Assembly: GCA_016705475.1 (NCBI GenBank)
Contig: JADIYD010000013.1
Coordinates: 50,001 to 114,000, forward strand
Reading direction: 5' to 3'
DNA: 64,000 nt
Source of the DNA: Betaproteobacteria bacterium
GTDB taxonomy: Bacteria; Pseudomonadota; Gammaproteobacteria; Burkholderiales; Rhodocyclaceae
Shown: positions 52,296 to 60,740 of the stretch, in pieces
Numbering within the stretch: position 1 is the first letter of the stretch
Layout of the letters: each line of letters starts with the position of its first letter
Notes under the pieces: model-generated
What the model was told of the DNA's origin: nothing
What the model saw: the letters and a program-made list of their open reading frames with translations, nothing else
The model's database searches: none
Position numbers and translations under genes: made by a program

Positions 52296-53915
52296 TCAGC
52301 CGAGCGAACTCTGGCGGTAGCGCGCCAGTTCATAGTCGGCGGTCTGCTCGCTCAGCGCAACCGGCGTCAGCTGGAAGCGCTGGCCATCCCGAACATACTC
52401 CAGGCTTTCTCGTGTATCGAAAGTCATCGGCGGCAGAACCACGCGAAATTCGCCGGCTTCGTTACCATCGAGCAGCATGAGTGCAGGCATTCCCGCTGCT
52501 TTCGCGTAGCTGGAAACCGACTTGACCTGCACCTCAATCGCGAGCGCCTTCTTGGCCAGGGACTGAATGCCGACACGGGCATCCTTTTCGGATAGCCGGT
52601 GGTAACGGCGAATGATCCCGAGCAACCAGTTCTCGCCGCCTTCAGGCTGCATGGCAACGAGGGTGCCGACCTTCAGCCAGTCGCCCGGAGCGCTGCCAAG
52701 CAAGGCACCGAAACCTCCACGGCTGACATTCTCGGCAACCCAGGTATCCATCGGCAAGCCGGCCGGCTTGCCGCCGAATTCGTCGAAAAAAACAACGAAA
52801 GCGTTGACCAGCCCATTCAACACCGACATCCGGTGTGTGACGCGATGACGGTCGTGCAGACGCTGCGGCGGTATCGGTGAAAGGTAGTTGGCCAAATGTC
52901 GGAACACGGTGACCAGCAGCTTGACCGGATACTGCCCGCCCAGATTGATGTCGGGCGGCATGTCGCCACCGCGCTCCAGGGTATCGAGCACTGCCCGCAT
53001 CGACTCGTGCGCATTACCTGGCTTCAGGAAGCGTTGCGTCGGCGCTGCCTTGGCCGGCATGCGCGCCAGGCGCTGGGGCGGCTGGGCCAGTTTGAGGTCT
53101 ACCCAGTAAACGCTGTCTATCTGGGCCCCAACGGTAAAGACAAAGCCGGGCAGAAAATGGGCGATGACCTGTTCGGCGAGTTCGATGCCAACTGGCAGCA
53201 GGCTGTCGAGCGAGGCGGCCTGGAAAATCATGACTTTCTGGTATTCCTGCAGCGGCGAGGTCATGCCGCGCCGGCCCGGCAAGGCCAGCGCCTTGTTTGC
53301 CACCCCCGCCTCCTCGGCAACCAGCAAGGCGCGCCCAAGACTCTGCCAACAGCTATCGCGCGACGGGCCGTAATGGAAGTGCTCCCACTTGAGCGCCTGA
53401 CCGAAAGCAATGATCTGGCGAACACACAAGCTCGGCAGCATGGATTTCTGCAGGTCTCCCGAGCGATTTTTGTAATCGACGGCGAGCAAGCAGCGGTCAT
53501 ACCCCGCAGCCAGCCGGGTCCAGAAACCGTAGTTGATCGACCACAGTCGGTTTTCTTCGGATTTCGAGAGTCGAGCGCTCCCGAAATACTCACGGGAAAG
53601 ACGCTTCAGATGGACTAAGGCCGCTTCCTCGAACTGCTCGAGTACTTCGTACAAGGTGCCGCTCGGGAAATTGTCCGCACCTTCCAGCGATTCGAGCCAG
53701 CCGGAAATTTCGTCGAGTGCCTTGAAGGCATTGTCCTTGGGCAGTTCGCTGAGGACTCTGCGCAACTCGCGCGCATTGGCCAGCGGATGATCTGTCCTCT
53801 GGGCAAAGAGTCCGCCCAGTCCGGCAACCTTGTTGAGCAACGCCCCACTCCTCTGAAAAATGATCTTTTCCAAGTCTAAACCGACAAACAGCCTTCCATC
53901 ATGCGCAATTTCCAA
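52296..53915 (-). CDS. Large conserved hypothetical with a PilZ-like region
   Basis: A 539-residue, soluble protein I do not recognise. The first 350 residues are mostly helical. The C-terminal part carries an RHRVTHR segment (about 356-362) and, about 34 residues later, NVSRGG (N396), matching the PilZ (D/N)xSxxG part of the cyclic di-GMP motif, followed by a beta-rich stretch (WLKVGTLVAMQPE to GIIRRYHRL) as in PilZ barrels. So it may bind cyclic di-GMP, but the fit to RxxxR is imperfect. No signal peptide. Convergent with mogA by 3 bp, it stands alone. Confidence 0.6.
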   Translation of the reverse strand: MEIAHDGRLFVGLDLEKIIFQRSGALLNKVAGLGGLFAQRTDHPLANARELRRVLSELPKDNAFKALDEISGWLESLEGADNFPSGTLYEVLEQFEEAALVHLKRLSREYFGSARLSKSEENRLWSINYGFWTRLAAGYDRCLLAVDYKNRSGDLQKSMLPSLCVRQIIAFGQALKWEHFHYGPSRDSCWQSLGRALLVAEEAGVANKALALPGRRGMTSPLQEYQKVMIFQAASLDSLLPVGIELAEQVIAHFLPGFVFTVGAQIDSVYWVDLKLAQPPQRLARMPAKAAPTQRFLKPGNAHESMRAVLDTLERGGDMPPDINLGGQYPVKLLVTVFRHLANYLSPIPPQRLHDRHRVTHRMSVLNGLVNAFVVFFDEFGGKPAGLPMDTWVAENVSRGGFGALLGSAPGDWLKVGTLVAMQPEGGENWLLGIIRRYHRLSEKDARVGIQSLAKKALAIEVQVKSVSSYAKAAGMPALMLLDGNEAGEFRVVLPPMTFDTRESLEYVRDGQRFQLTPVALSEQTADYELARYRQSSLG

Positions 53916-54020
53916 ATCCCGCCAAGTTTGTCTGTGCTTGGCCCCAGCTTACGGCCATGCGACGACGTGATCCGGCATGTAAAATAGATCGTTTACTGAT
54001 TGCTCCGGATAGCCGACTCG

Positions 54021-54815
54021 ATGCAGCCCTACCTTGACCTCATGCGCCACGTTCTGGAGAACGGGCACGACAAATCCGACCGCACCGGCACCGGCACGCG
54101 CTCGGTCTTCGGCTGGCAAATGCGCTTTGACCTGGCCAAAGGCTTCCCGGTGATGACCACCAAGAAGCTGCACCTGAAATCGATCATCCACGAACTGCTG
54201 TGGTTCATTCAGGGTGATACCAACATCAAGTACCTGCAGGAAAACGGCGTCAAGATCTGGGACGAGTGGGCTGACGAAAACGGCGATCTCGGCCCGGTTT
54301 ACGGCAAGCAATGGCGCCGCTGGGAAACGCCGGACGGCCGCCTCATCGACCAGATCACGCAACTGGTCCACAGCCTGAAGAACAACCCGGATTCCCGCCG
54401 TCACATCGTCTCCGCCTGGAATCCGGGCGATGTGGACAACATGGCGCTGCCGCCCTGCCACTGCCTGTTCCAGTTCTACCTGGCGAACGGCAAGCTGTCC
54501 TGCCAGCTCTACCAGCGCAGCGCCGACATCTTCCTCGGTGTGCCCTTCAACATCGCCTCCTACGCGCTATTCACGATGATGCTGGCGCAGGTTTGCGGCT
54601 ACCAGCCGGGCGAATTCGTCCATACCTTCGGCGACGCCCACATCTATTCGAACCACTTCGAGCAGGCGAGACTGCAGTTGTCACGGGACACGCGACCGCT
54701 GCCGACGATGTGGATCAATCCCGCGGTCAACGACATTTTTTCCTTCAAATTCGAAGATTTCCGTCTCGACGGCTACGACCCGCACCCGCACATTTCAGCC
54801 CCGGTGGCCGTCTGA
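54021..54815 (+). CDS. thyA: Thymidylate synthase
   Basis: Makes dTMP from dUMP with methylene-THF. The 264-residue protein has catalytic C146 in PPCHCLFQFY, DRTGTGTRSVFG, and RRHIVSAWNP; length and numbering match E. coli ThyA. Start at ATG 54021. A -10 candidate (TAAAAT) near 53980 lies upstream without a clear -35. It is followed 1 bp later by glk. Confidence 0.97.
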   Translation: MQPYLDLMRHVLENGHDKSDRTGTGTRSVFGWQMRFDLAKGFPVMTTKKLHLKSIIHELLWFIQGDTNIKYLQENGVKIWDEWADENGDLGPVYGKQWRRWETPDGRLIDQITQLVHSLKNNPDSRRHIVSAWNPGDVDNMALPPCHCLFQFYLANGKLSCQLYQRSADIFLGVPFNIASYALFTMMLAQVCGYQPGEFVHTFGDAHIYSNHFEQARLQLSRDTRPLPTMWINPAVNDIFSFKFEDFRLDGYDPHPHISAPVAV

Positions 54816-54816
54816 C

Positions 54817-55740
54817 ATGATTCTCGGCGGCGACCTCGGCGGCACCAAGACGCTGCTCGCCCTGGCCGAAGTCATTGATGGCCGGATCGAAATCGTCCGC
54901 CAGCAACGCTACGCCAGCCGGGACTTCGCCAGCTTCGACGACCTGCTGGCCGAATTCCTCACCGGCAGCGAGAGCATCGGCGCCGCCTGCTTCGGCGTCG
55001 CCGGCCCGACCGATGGCCGCATCGCCAAGCTGACCTACCTGCCCTGGCAACTCACATCCGGCGCGCTCGAACAAAAGTTCGCCATCGGCCGCGTCGCGCT
55101 GATCAACGATTTTGCCGCTGCCGCCCACGGCCTGCCGCTGGTCGACGACAAGGACATCCTGACCCTGCATGCCGGCCAGCCGGAGCCGCAGGCGCCGCGC
55201 GTCATCCTCGGCGCCGGCACCGGCCTTGGCGTGGCCGGGCTGATCTGGCAGAACGGGCACTACCAGGTCATTCCCGGTGAGGGTGGGCATTTCGGTTTTT
55301 CGCCGCAAACGGCCGAGCAGGGCGAGCTCTGGCAATCCCTGCTGACACAAAGCGGCCGGGTGACGGTCGAAGACATCGTCTCCGGCCCGGGGCTGACGCG
55401 GATTTTTGCCCATTTTTCCGGTCGACCGTGGGAACCGGAAGAAATCGGCCAGGCCGCGCTTGCCGGCACCGATCCGCATGCACGCGCGGCACTACGCCTG
55501 TGGCTGGAATGCTACGGCGCCTTTGCCGGCGACCTCGCCATGCACTGGCTGGCCCGTGGTGGCGTTTATCTGGCCGGCGGCATGGCCGCCAAGCTGCTAC
55601 CGCACATCGATGCAGCGCCCTTCATCGACGCCTTCATGGCCAAGCGCGAGCACAGCGATCTGGTCAGACGCATGCCCGTCCGCCTGCTGACGGTCGAAGA
55701 CCTCGGGCTACGCGGCACGCTGGCTTGCGCCAGCCGCTAA
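54817..55740 (+). CDS. glk: Glucokinase
   Basis: Phosphorylates glucose with ATP. The 307-residue protein opens with GGDLGGTKTLLAL (phosphate loop), contains LINDFAAAAHGLP, GAGTGLGVAG and PGEGGHFGFSPQ, the bacterial Glk signatures. A full copy of the dispersed repeat lies at 55401-55434 and encodes FAHFSGRPWEP, so this loop may be repeat-derived. It is the first gene of the glucan region. Confidence 0.93.
   Translation: MILGGDLGGTKTLLALAEVIDGRIEIVRQQRYASRDFASFDDLLAEFLTGSESIGAACFGVAGPTDGRIAKLTYLPWQLTSGALEQKFAIGRVALINDFAAAAHGLPLVDDKDILTLHAGQPEPQAPRVILGAGTGLGVAGLIWQNGHYQVIPGEGGHFGFSPQTAEQGELWQSLLTQSGRVTVEDIVSGPGLTRIFAHFSGRPWEPEEIGQAALAGTDPHARAALRLWLECYGAFAGDLAMHWLARGGVYLAGGMAAKLLPHIDAAPFIDAFMAKREHSDLVRRMPVRLLTVEDLGLRGTLACASR
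55401..55434 (+). repeat. Dispersed GGTYGACC repeat, copy inside glk
   Basis: GATTTTTGCCCATTTTTCC followed by GGTCGACCGTGGGAA. It is read in the frame GGT-CGA-CCG, a different frame from the comF, mogA and bioC copies. Confidence 0.6.
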
Positions 55741-55765
55741 AACCCGCTTCAACACCTGGAGCGAC

Positions 55766-55815
55766 CCGTTGACCGCGATTGCCACGGTCAACCAGAAAAA
55801 ATACCCAATTTTGAA
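55766..55815 (-). repeat. Dispersed GGTYGACC repeat between glk and glgB, with mirrored half
   Basis: The minus strand reads TTTCAAAATTGGG, TATTTTTTCT, GGTTGACCGTGGC, then AATCGCGGTCAACG. The two halves form a GTTGACCG/CGGTCAAC palindrome around CGATTGC. It lies between the convergent ends of glk and glgB and may help termination. Confidence 0.65.
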
Positions 55816-55823
55816 AACCGCCC

Positions 55824-57689
55824 TCAGCCCAGGCGCAGCACCACCGCCCCGAGCGGCGGAATGGTCACTTCCAGATTGGCCGGGCGCCCCATCCACTCGC
55901 CTTCGTGGGCCGGCAAGGCACCACCGTTACCGAGGTTGCTGCCGCCATAGAACACGGAGTCGGTATTGAGCAGTTCGACGTAGCATCCTGCTGCGGGAAC
56001 GCCGAGGCGATAATCGGTTTGCGGCACGGGCGTAAAGTTGAAGACGATGACGACAAAGCTGCCGTCGCTGCCCCAGCGCAGCCACGAGAGCACGGAATGT
56101 TCGCTGTCGTTGCAGTCGATCCACTCGAATCCGAGCGGGCTGAAATCCTGCGTGTGCAGCGCCGGCAAGTCGCGGTACAGCCGATTCAGATCAGCCGACA
56201 GGCGTTGCGACGCGGCATTTTCCGGATTGGCCAACAAACCCCAATCGAGTTCGCGCCCCTCGGACCATTCGCGTTGCTGGCCGAATTCGCCACCCATGAA
56301 CATGAGTTTCTTGCCCGGCGTCAGCGCCTGCCAGGCCAGCAACAGGCGCAGATTGGCGTGGCGTTGCCAGGCATCGCCCGGCATCTTGCCAAGCAGCGAG
56401 CCTTTGCCGTGCACTACTTCGTCATGCGAGAAGGGCAGCACATAGTTTTCGGAGTAGGCATAGACCTGTCCGAAAGTCAGCTCGCTGTGATGCCAGCGCC
56501 GGAAGATCGGGTCACGATGGAAGTAGCGCAGGCTGTCATTCATCCAGCCCATGTTCCATTTCATCGAGAATCCCAATCCGCCAACATAGGTTGGCCTGGA
56601 AACCATCGGCCAGGCGGTCGACTCTTCGGCGATGGTCAATGCGCCAGGAAAATCGCCATGGACCATGGCATTGAGTTCTTTCAGGAAGTCGATCGCCTCC
56701 AGATTTTCCCGCCCGCCGAATTTATTGGGCAGCCATTCACCCGCCTTGCGGGAATAGTCGAGATAAAGCATCGAGGCCACGGCGTCTACACGCAGGCCGT
56801 CGAAATGAAATTCCGACAACCACCAGTGGGCCGAGGACATCAGGAAACTGCGCACCTCATGCCGGCCGTAGTTGAAAATGTGTGTCCCCCAGTCGATATG
56901 CAGGCCAAGGCGCGGGTCTTCGTGTTCGTAGAGCGCCGTGCCGTCGTAGCGCGCCAGCGCCCAGTCGTCCTGCGGGAAGTGGCCGGGCACCCAGTCGAGC
57001 AGAACACCAAGGCCGGCCTGATGGCAGACGTCGATGAAGGCACGCAATTCGTCGGCTGAGCCATAGCGGGCCGTCGGTGCGAAGTAGCCGGTAGTCTGGT
57101 AACCCCAGGACTCATCGAGCGGATGCTCGGTGATCGGCAGCAGTTCGAGATGGGTATAGCCCTGTGCCAGCGCATAAGGAATCAGCCGTTCGGCCAGCTC
57201 GCCCCACAGGTAGGGCTTGCCACCCGGATGGCGCATCCACGAACCGGGGTGGACTTCGTAGATATTGACCGGCGCCTGCTGCCAGTCCCAGCCGGCGCGT
57301 TGCTGCAGCCAGCCGGCATCGCCCCAGGCATACGTCGATGGCGGAACGATGTAGGCGGCCGAACCGGGGCGCAACTCGAAGCCTCGGCCATAGGGGTCGC
57401 TCTTGATCAGTTTGTCGCCGGTATGGCGATTGGTGACTTCGAAACGGTAGAGGTTGCCGGGATGCGCTTCGGCAACGGTAGCTTCCCAGACGCCTGACTC
57501 GCCCAGCGGGTGAAGCGGGTGAACGTCGCCATGCCAGCCATTGAAATCGCCAACCACCGAGACTCGTCCGGCATTGGGTGCCCAGACTCGAAACGTCGTT
57601 CCGGAAACATCGGCATGGGCGCCGAGCAATCGATAAGCCTGATTATTCCGGCCTTCGTTGAACAGATAAAGTGCGTCGGCATGCTGCAT
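55824..57689 (-). CDS. glgB: 1,4-alpha-glucan branching enzyme
   Basis: Makes alpha-1,6 branches in glycogen. The 621-residue GH13 enzyme has the N-terminal CBM48 domain (about 18-100), the TIM barrel with FDGLRVDAVASMLYLDYSRK (nucleophile Asp), LTIAEEST (acid Glu) and LPFSHDEVVHGK (third Asp), and a C-terminal all-beta domain. It is slightly shorter than the E. coli enzyme at the N-terminus. Divergent from glgC. Confidence 0.96.
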   Translation of the reverse strand: MQHADALYLFNEGRNNQAYRLLGAHADVSGTTFRVWAPNAGRVSVVGDFNGWHGDVHPLHPLGESGVWEATVAEAHPGNLYRFEVTNRHTGDKLIKSDPYGRGFELRPGSAAYIVPPSTYAWGDAGWLQQRAGWDWQQAPVNIYEVHPGSWMRHPGGKPYLWGELAERLIPYALAQGYTHLELLPITEHPLDESWGYQTTGYFAPTARYGSADELRAFIDVCHQAGLGVLLDWVPGHFPQDDWALARYDGTALYEHEDPRLGLHIDWGTHIFNYGRHEVRSFLMSSAHWWLSEFHFDGLRVDAVASMLYLDYSRKAGEWLPNKFGGRENLEAIDFLKELNAMVHGDFPGALTIAEESTAWPMVSRPTYVGGLGFSMKWNMGWMNDSLRYFHRDPIFRRWHHSELTFGQVYAYSENYVLPFSHDEVVHGKGSLLGKMPGDAWQRHANLRLLLAWQALTPGKKLMFMGGEFGQQREWSEGRELDWGLLANPENAASQRLSADLNRLYRDLPALHTQDFSPLGFEWIDCNDSEHSVLSWLRWGSDGSFVVIVFNFTPVPQTDYRLGVPAAGCYVELLNTDSVFYGGSNLGNGGALPAHEGEWMGRPANLEVTIPPLGAVVLRLG

Positions 57690-57743
57690 AGGGCCCCCTT
57701 ACCGCAGTATCATAAGCCAAAACAGCGACCAGGGAGGTCCGCC

Positions 57744-59066
57744 ATGCCCATGAGCACCAGCTGTCCGCATCAGCCCTATTGCGAAATGCGGGAACAGACC
57801 GATATGCGCTTCATCAGTCATTTGACGCGCAATACCTTCGCCATCATCCTGGCCGGGGGCCGTGGTACCCGGTTGAAGCAACTGACCGGCTTCCGCTCCA
57901 AGCCGGCCGTACCGTTTGCCGGCAAGTTCCGAATTCTTGATTTCACGCTGTCCAACTGCGTCAACTCCGGCATCCGCAAGATCGGCGTGGCCACGCAGTA
58001 CAAGGCGCACAGCCTGATCCGCCACATCCAGCGCGGCTGGAGCTTCCTCGACGGCCGCTTCGACGAATTCATCCAGCTCCTGCCCGCCCAGCAGCAGATC
58101 GACGAAAACCAGTGGTATCAGGGAACGGCCGACGCGGTCTATCAGAACCTTCACTTCCTGCGGCGCTACCGCCCGGAGCACATCCTGATTGTCGCCGGCG
58201 ACCATATCTACAAGATGGACTATGGCCGCATGCTGGCGCACCACGTCAAGCACAACGCCGACATGACCGTTGCCTGCATCGACGTGCCGCTGGCCGAGGC
58301 CCGCGAATTCGGGGTGATGGGCGTCGATGGCCATGATCGGGTAATCGATTTCGTCGAGAAGCCGCAGAACCCGCCACACATACCGGGTCAGCCTGACCGC
58401 GCGCTGGCCTCGATGGGCATCTACATCTTCAACACCAAGTTCCTGTTCGAGCAACTGGAACGCGATGCGATGACCAAGGGCTCCAGCCGCGACTTCGGCA
58501 AGGACATCATTCCCTACATCGTCTCGCGCTACCGTGTCTTCGCCCACCGCTTCGCCGACTCCTGCGTCGGTAGCCCGCAGCACCAGCCCTACTGGCGTGA
58601 CGTCGGGACCATCGACGCATACTGGGAGGCCAACATGGAAATGACCAAGGTCACGCCCGAACTCAACCTGTACGACCACGACTGGCCGATCTGGACCTAT
58701 CAGGAGCAAATGCCACCTGCCAAGTTCGTCTTTGACGATGAAGACAGGCGGGGCACGGCCGTCGATTCGCTGATCTCCGGCGGCTGCATCATTTCGGGTG
58801 CCACGGTGAAACGCTCGCTGCTCTTTTCAAGCGTCAATGTGCATAGCTGGGCCAGCGTCGAGGATTCAGTGATCCTCCCCGGCGTCGACATCGGTCGTCA
58901 CGCCGTGCTGAAACGCTGCGTCGTCGACAAGCACTGCCGGATTCCCGAAGGCATGGTCATCGGCGTCAATCCCGAAGAAGACCGCAAGCGTTTCCACGTC
59001 AGCCCCAAGGGAATCACCTTGGTCACGGCAGAAATGCTCGGCCAGGGCGCCGCTGAGGGTCTCTGA
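57744..59066 (+). CDS. glgC: Glucose-1-phosphate adenylyltransferase
   Basis: Makes ADP-glucose, the rate-controlling step of glycogen synthesis. From ATG 57744 (AGGGAGG 6 bases upstream) the protein is 440 residues. The motif ILAGGRGTRLKQLTGFRSKPAVPFAG and catalytic ASMGIYIFN are present, and the C-terminal left-handed beta helix (SGGCIISGATVKRSLLFSSV) is normal. The stop overlaps the next gene by 1 base, and the upstream gap to glgB is only 54 bp. Confidence 0.96.
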   Translation: MPMSTSCPHQPYCEMREQTDMRFISHLTRNTFAIILAGGRGTRLKQLTGFRSKPAVPFAGKFRILDFTLSNCVNSGIRKIGVATQYKAHSLIRHIQRGWSFLDGRFDEFIQLLPAQQQIDENQWYQGTADAVYQNLHFLRRYRPEHILIVAGDHIYKMDYGRMLAHHVKHNADMTVACIDVPLAEAREFGVMGVDGHDRVIDFVEKPQNPPHIPGQPDRALASMGIYIFNTKFLFEQLERDAMTKGSSRDFGKDIIPYIVSRYRVFAHRFADSCVGSPQHQPYWRDVGTIDAYWEANMEMTKVTPELNLYDHDWPIWTYQEQMPPAKFVFDDEDRRGTAVDSLISGGCIISGATVKRSLLFSSVNVHSWASVEDSVILPGVDIGRHAVLKRCVVDKHCRIPEGMVIGVNPEEDRKRFHVSPKGITLVTAEMLGQGAAEGL

Positions 59067-60721
59067 TGGCGGATCTGGCATTTCTCTGGCACATGCATCA
59101 GCCGGACTACCGGCACCCGGACAGCGGGGAGTTCCTGCTGCCCTGGGTGTTTCTGCACAGCATCAAGGACTACACCGACATGGCGGCCCATCTGGAGCGC
59201 CATCCGGGCATTCGCTGCACGGTCAATTTCGTGCCGGTACTGCTCGACCAGATCGAGGACTACGCCGACCAGTTCGAGAAGCATCAGTGGCGCGACCCGT
59301 TATTGCGCATTGCCGATAGTTCGGCTCTGGAGCAACTCACGGTCGCTGACCGCGACTGGTTGCTCGACATGGCTTTCCGCTGCCACGCGCCGACCATGCT
59401 CGAGCCATTCGCCCCCTACCGGCGCCTGCGTGACATGCTGGACTTCGTTCGCGCCCATGATGGCAATGGCCTGAACTATCTCTCTGGTGACTATTTTGCC
59501 GATCTGGCCACCTGGTACCTGCTGGCCTGGTGCGGCGAAAGCCTGCGCCGCAGCGGTACGGTGATCCCGGAATTGATGGCCAAGGGTAGCGCCTTCACTC
59601 TGCAGGACCGGCAAGCGCTACTGAAAGAGCTTGGCAAGGCTGTTAGCGGCATCATCCCGCGCTATCGGGCGCTGGCCGAAAGCGGCCAGGTCGAACTCAG
59701 CTGCACGCCGGGTACCCACCCGCTGGCGCCGTTGATGATCGATTTCAACTGTGCCCGAGAAGCCTGGCCGGAATGCCCGTTGCCCGCCGCACCCGAATAC
59801 CCCGGCGGGCGTTCGCGGGTCGAGGCGCATCTGGCCGAGGCCAGGGAAAGCCATACCCGACGCTTCAAGCAGGCGCCGGCAGGTCTGTGGCCGGCCGAAG
59901 GCGCCTTGTCGATGCCCTTTCTGAAGCAGGTCGCCGAATCCGGATTTCTCTGGACGGCAAGCAGTCAGGGCGTTCTCAAGCATTCCGCCGGCAACGACGC
60001 CCGTACCAGCGTCGCCTGGCAGGCGCCCGAGGGTATCCCCGGCGACATCACGTTATTTTTCCGTAACGAACATCTGTCAGACTTGATCGGCTTCGAATAT
60101 GCCAAATGGCACGGCCGGGACGCTGCCCAACATTTCATGACAGAGTTGAAAGCCTTGCACCTTAAAGATGACCGCAACCTGATCCCGGTCTTTCTCGACG
60201 GCGAAAATGCCTGGGAGTATTACCCGTACAACGGCTGGTACTTCTTTTCCGACCTCTATGATTCCCTGAGCAAGAATCCGGGCATTCGCACCGTGACGCT
60301 TTCCGAAGCGGCCGCCAGCCAGCACGAACGCCGGGTGCGACTGCCGCGCCTGACCGCCGGCAGCTGGGTCTTTGGCACGCTGTCGACGTGGATCGGCAAC
60401 CCCGACAAAAACCGCGCCTGGGAAATGCTCTGCGACATCAAACAATGTGCCGACCGCGCGCTGGACAGTGAAAAGATGAGCAAGGCCTCCCGCCGCGAAG
60501 TACTTCGCCGGCTGGCCATCTGCGAGAGCTCCGACTGGTTCTGGTGGCTGGGCGACTACAACTCGCCGCAATCGGTCAGCTGTTTCGACACCCTGTTCCG
60601 CGAGAATCTCAAGGCTCTGTACAAGCTACTCAACCTTCCGCCTCCATCCAACATCGACCATCCGATCAGCAAGGGTGGCGGCGAGCCGGAAAGTGGCGGC
60701 ACCATGCGCCGCGCCAATTAG
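59066..60721 (+). CDS. GH57 alpha-glucan hydrolase (alpha-amylase/amylopullulanase-like)
   Basis: A 551-residue GH57 enzyme. The N-terminal LAFLWHMHQPDYRHP motif and catalytic candidates E278 (GLWPAEGALS) and D378 (FLDGENAWEYYP) fit the amylopullulanase branch, which attacks alpha-1,4 and sometimes alpha-1,6 bonds. There is no signal peptide, so it acts on cytoplasmic glucan. Coupled to glgC by a one-base overlap. Confidence 0.85.
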   Translation: MADLAFLWHMHQPDYRHPDSGEFLLPWVFLHSIKDYTDMAAHLERHPGIRCTVNFVPVLLDQIEDYADQFEKHQWRDPLLRIADSSALEQLTVADRDWLLDMAFRCHAPTMLEPFAPYRRLRDMLDFVRAHDGNGLNYLSGDYFADLATWYLLAWCGESLRRSGTVIPELMAKGSAFTLQDRQALLKELGKAVSGIIPRYRALAESGQVELSCTPGTHPLAPLMIDFNCAREAWPECPLPAAPEYPGGRSRVEAHLAEARESHTRRFKQAPAGLWPAEGALSMPFLKQVAESGFLWTASSQGVLKHSAGNDARTSVAWQAPEGIPGDITLFFRNEHLSDLIGFEYAKWHGRDAAQHFMTELKALHLKDDRNLIPVFLDGENAWEYYPYNGWYFFSDLYDSLSKNPGIRTVTLSEAAASQHERRVRLPRLTAGSWVFGTLSTWIGNPDKNRAWEMLCDIKQCADRALDSEKMSKASRREVLRRLAICESSDWFWWLGDYNSPQSVSCFDTLFRENLKALYKLLNLPPPSNIDHPISKGGGEPESGGTMRRAN

Positions 60722-60740
60722 GAATCACCAAGGCATCATC

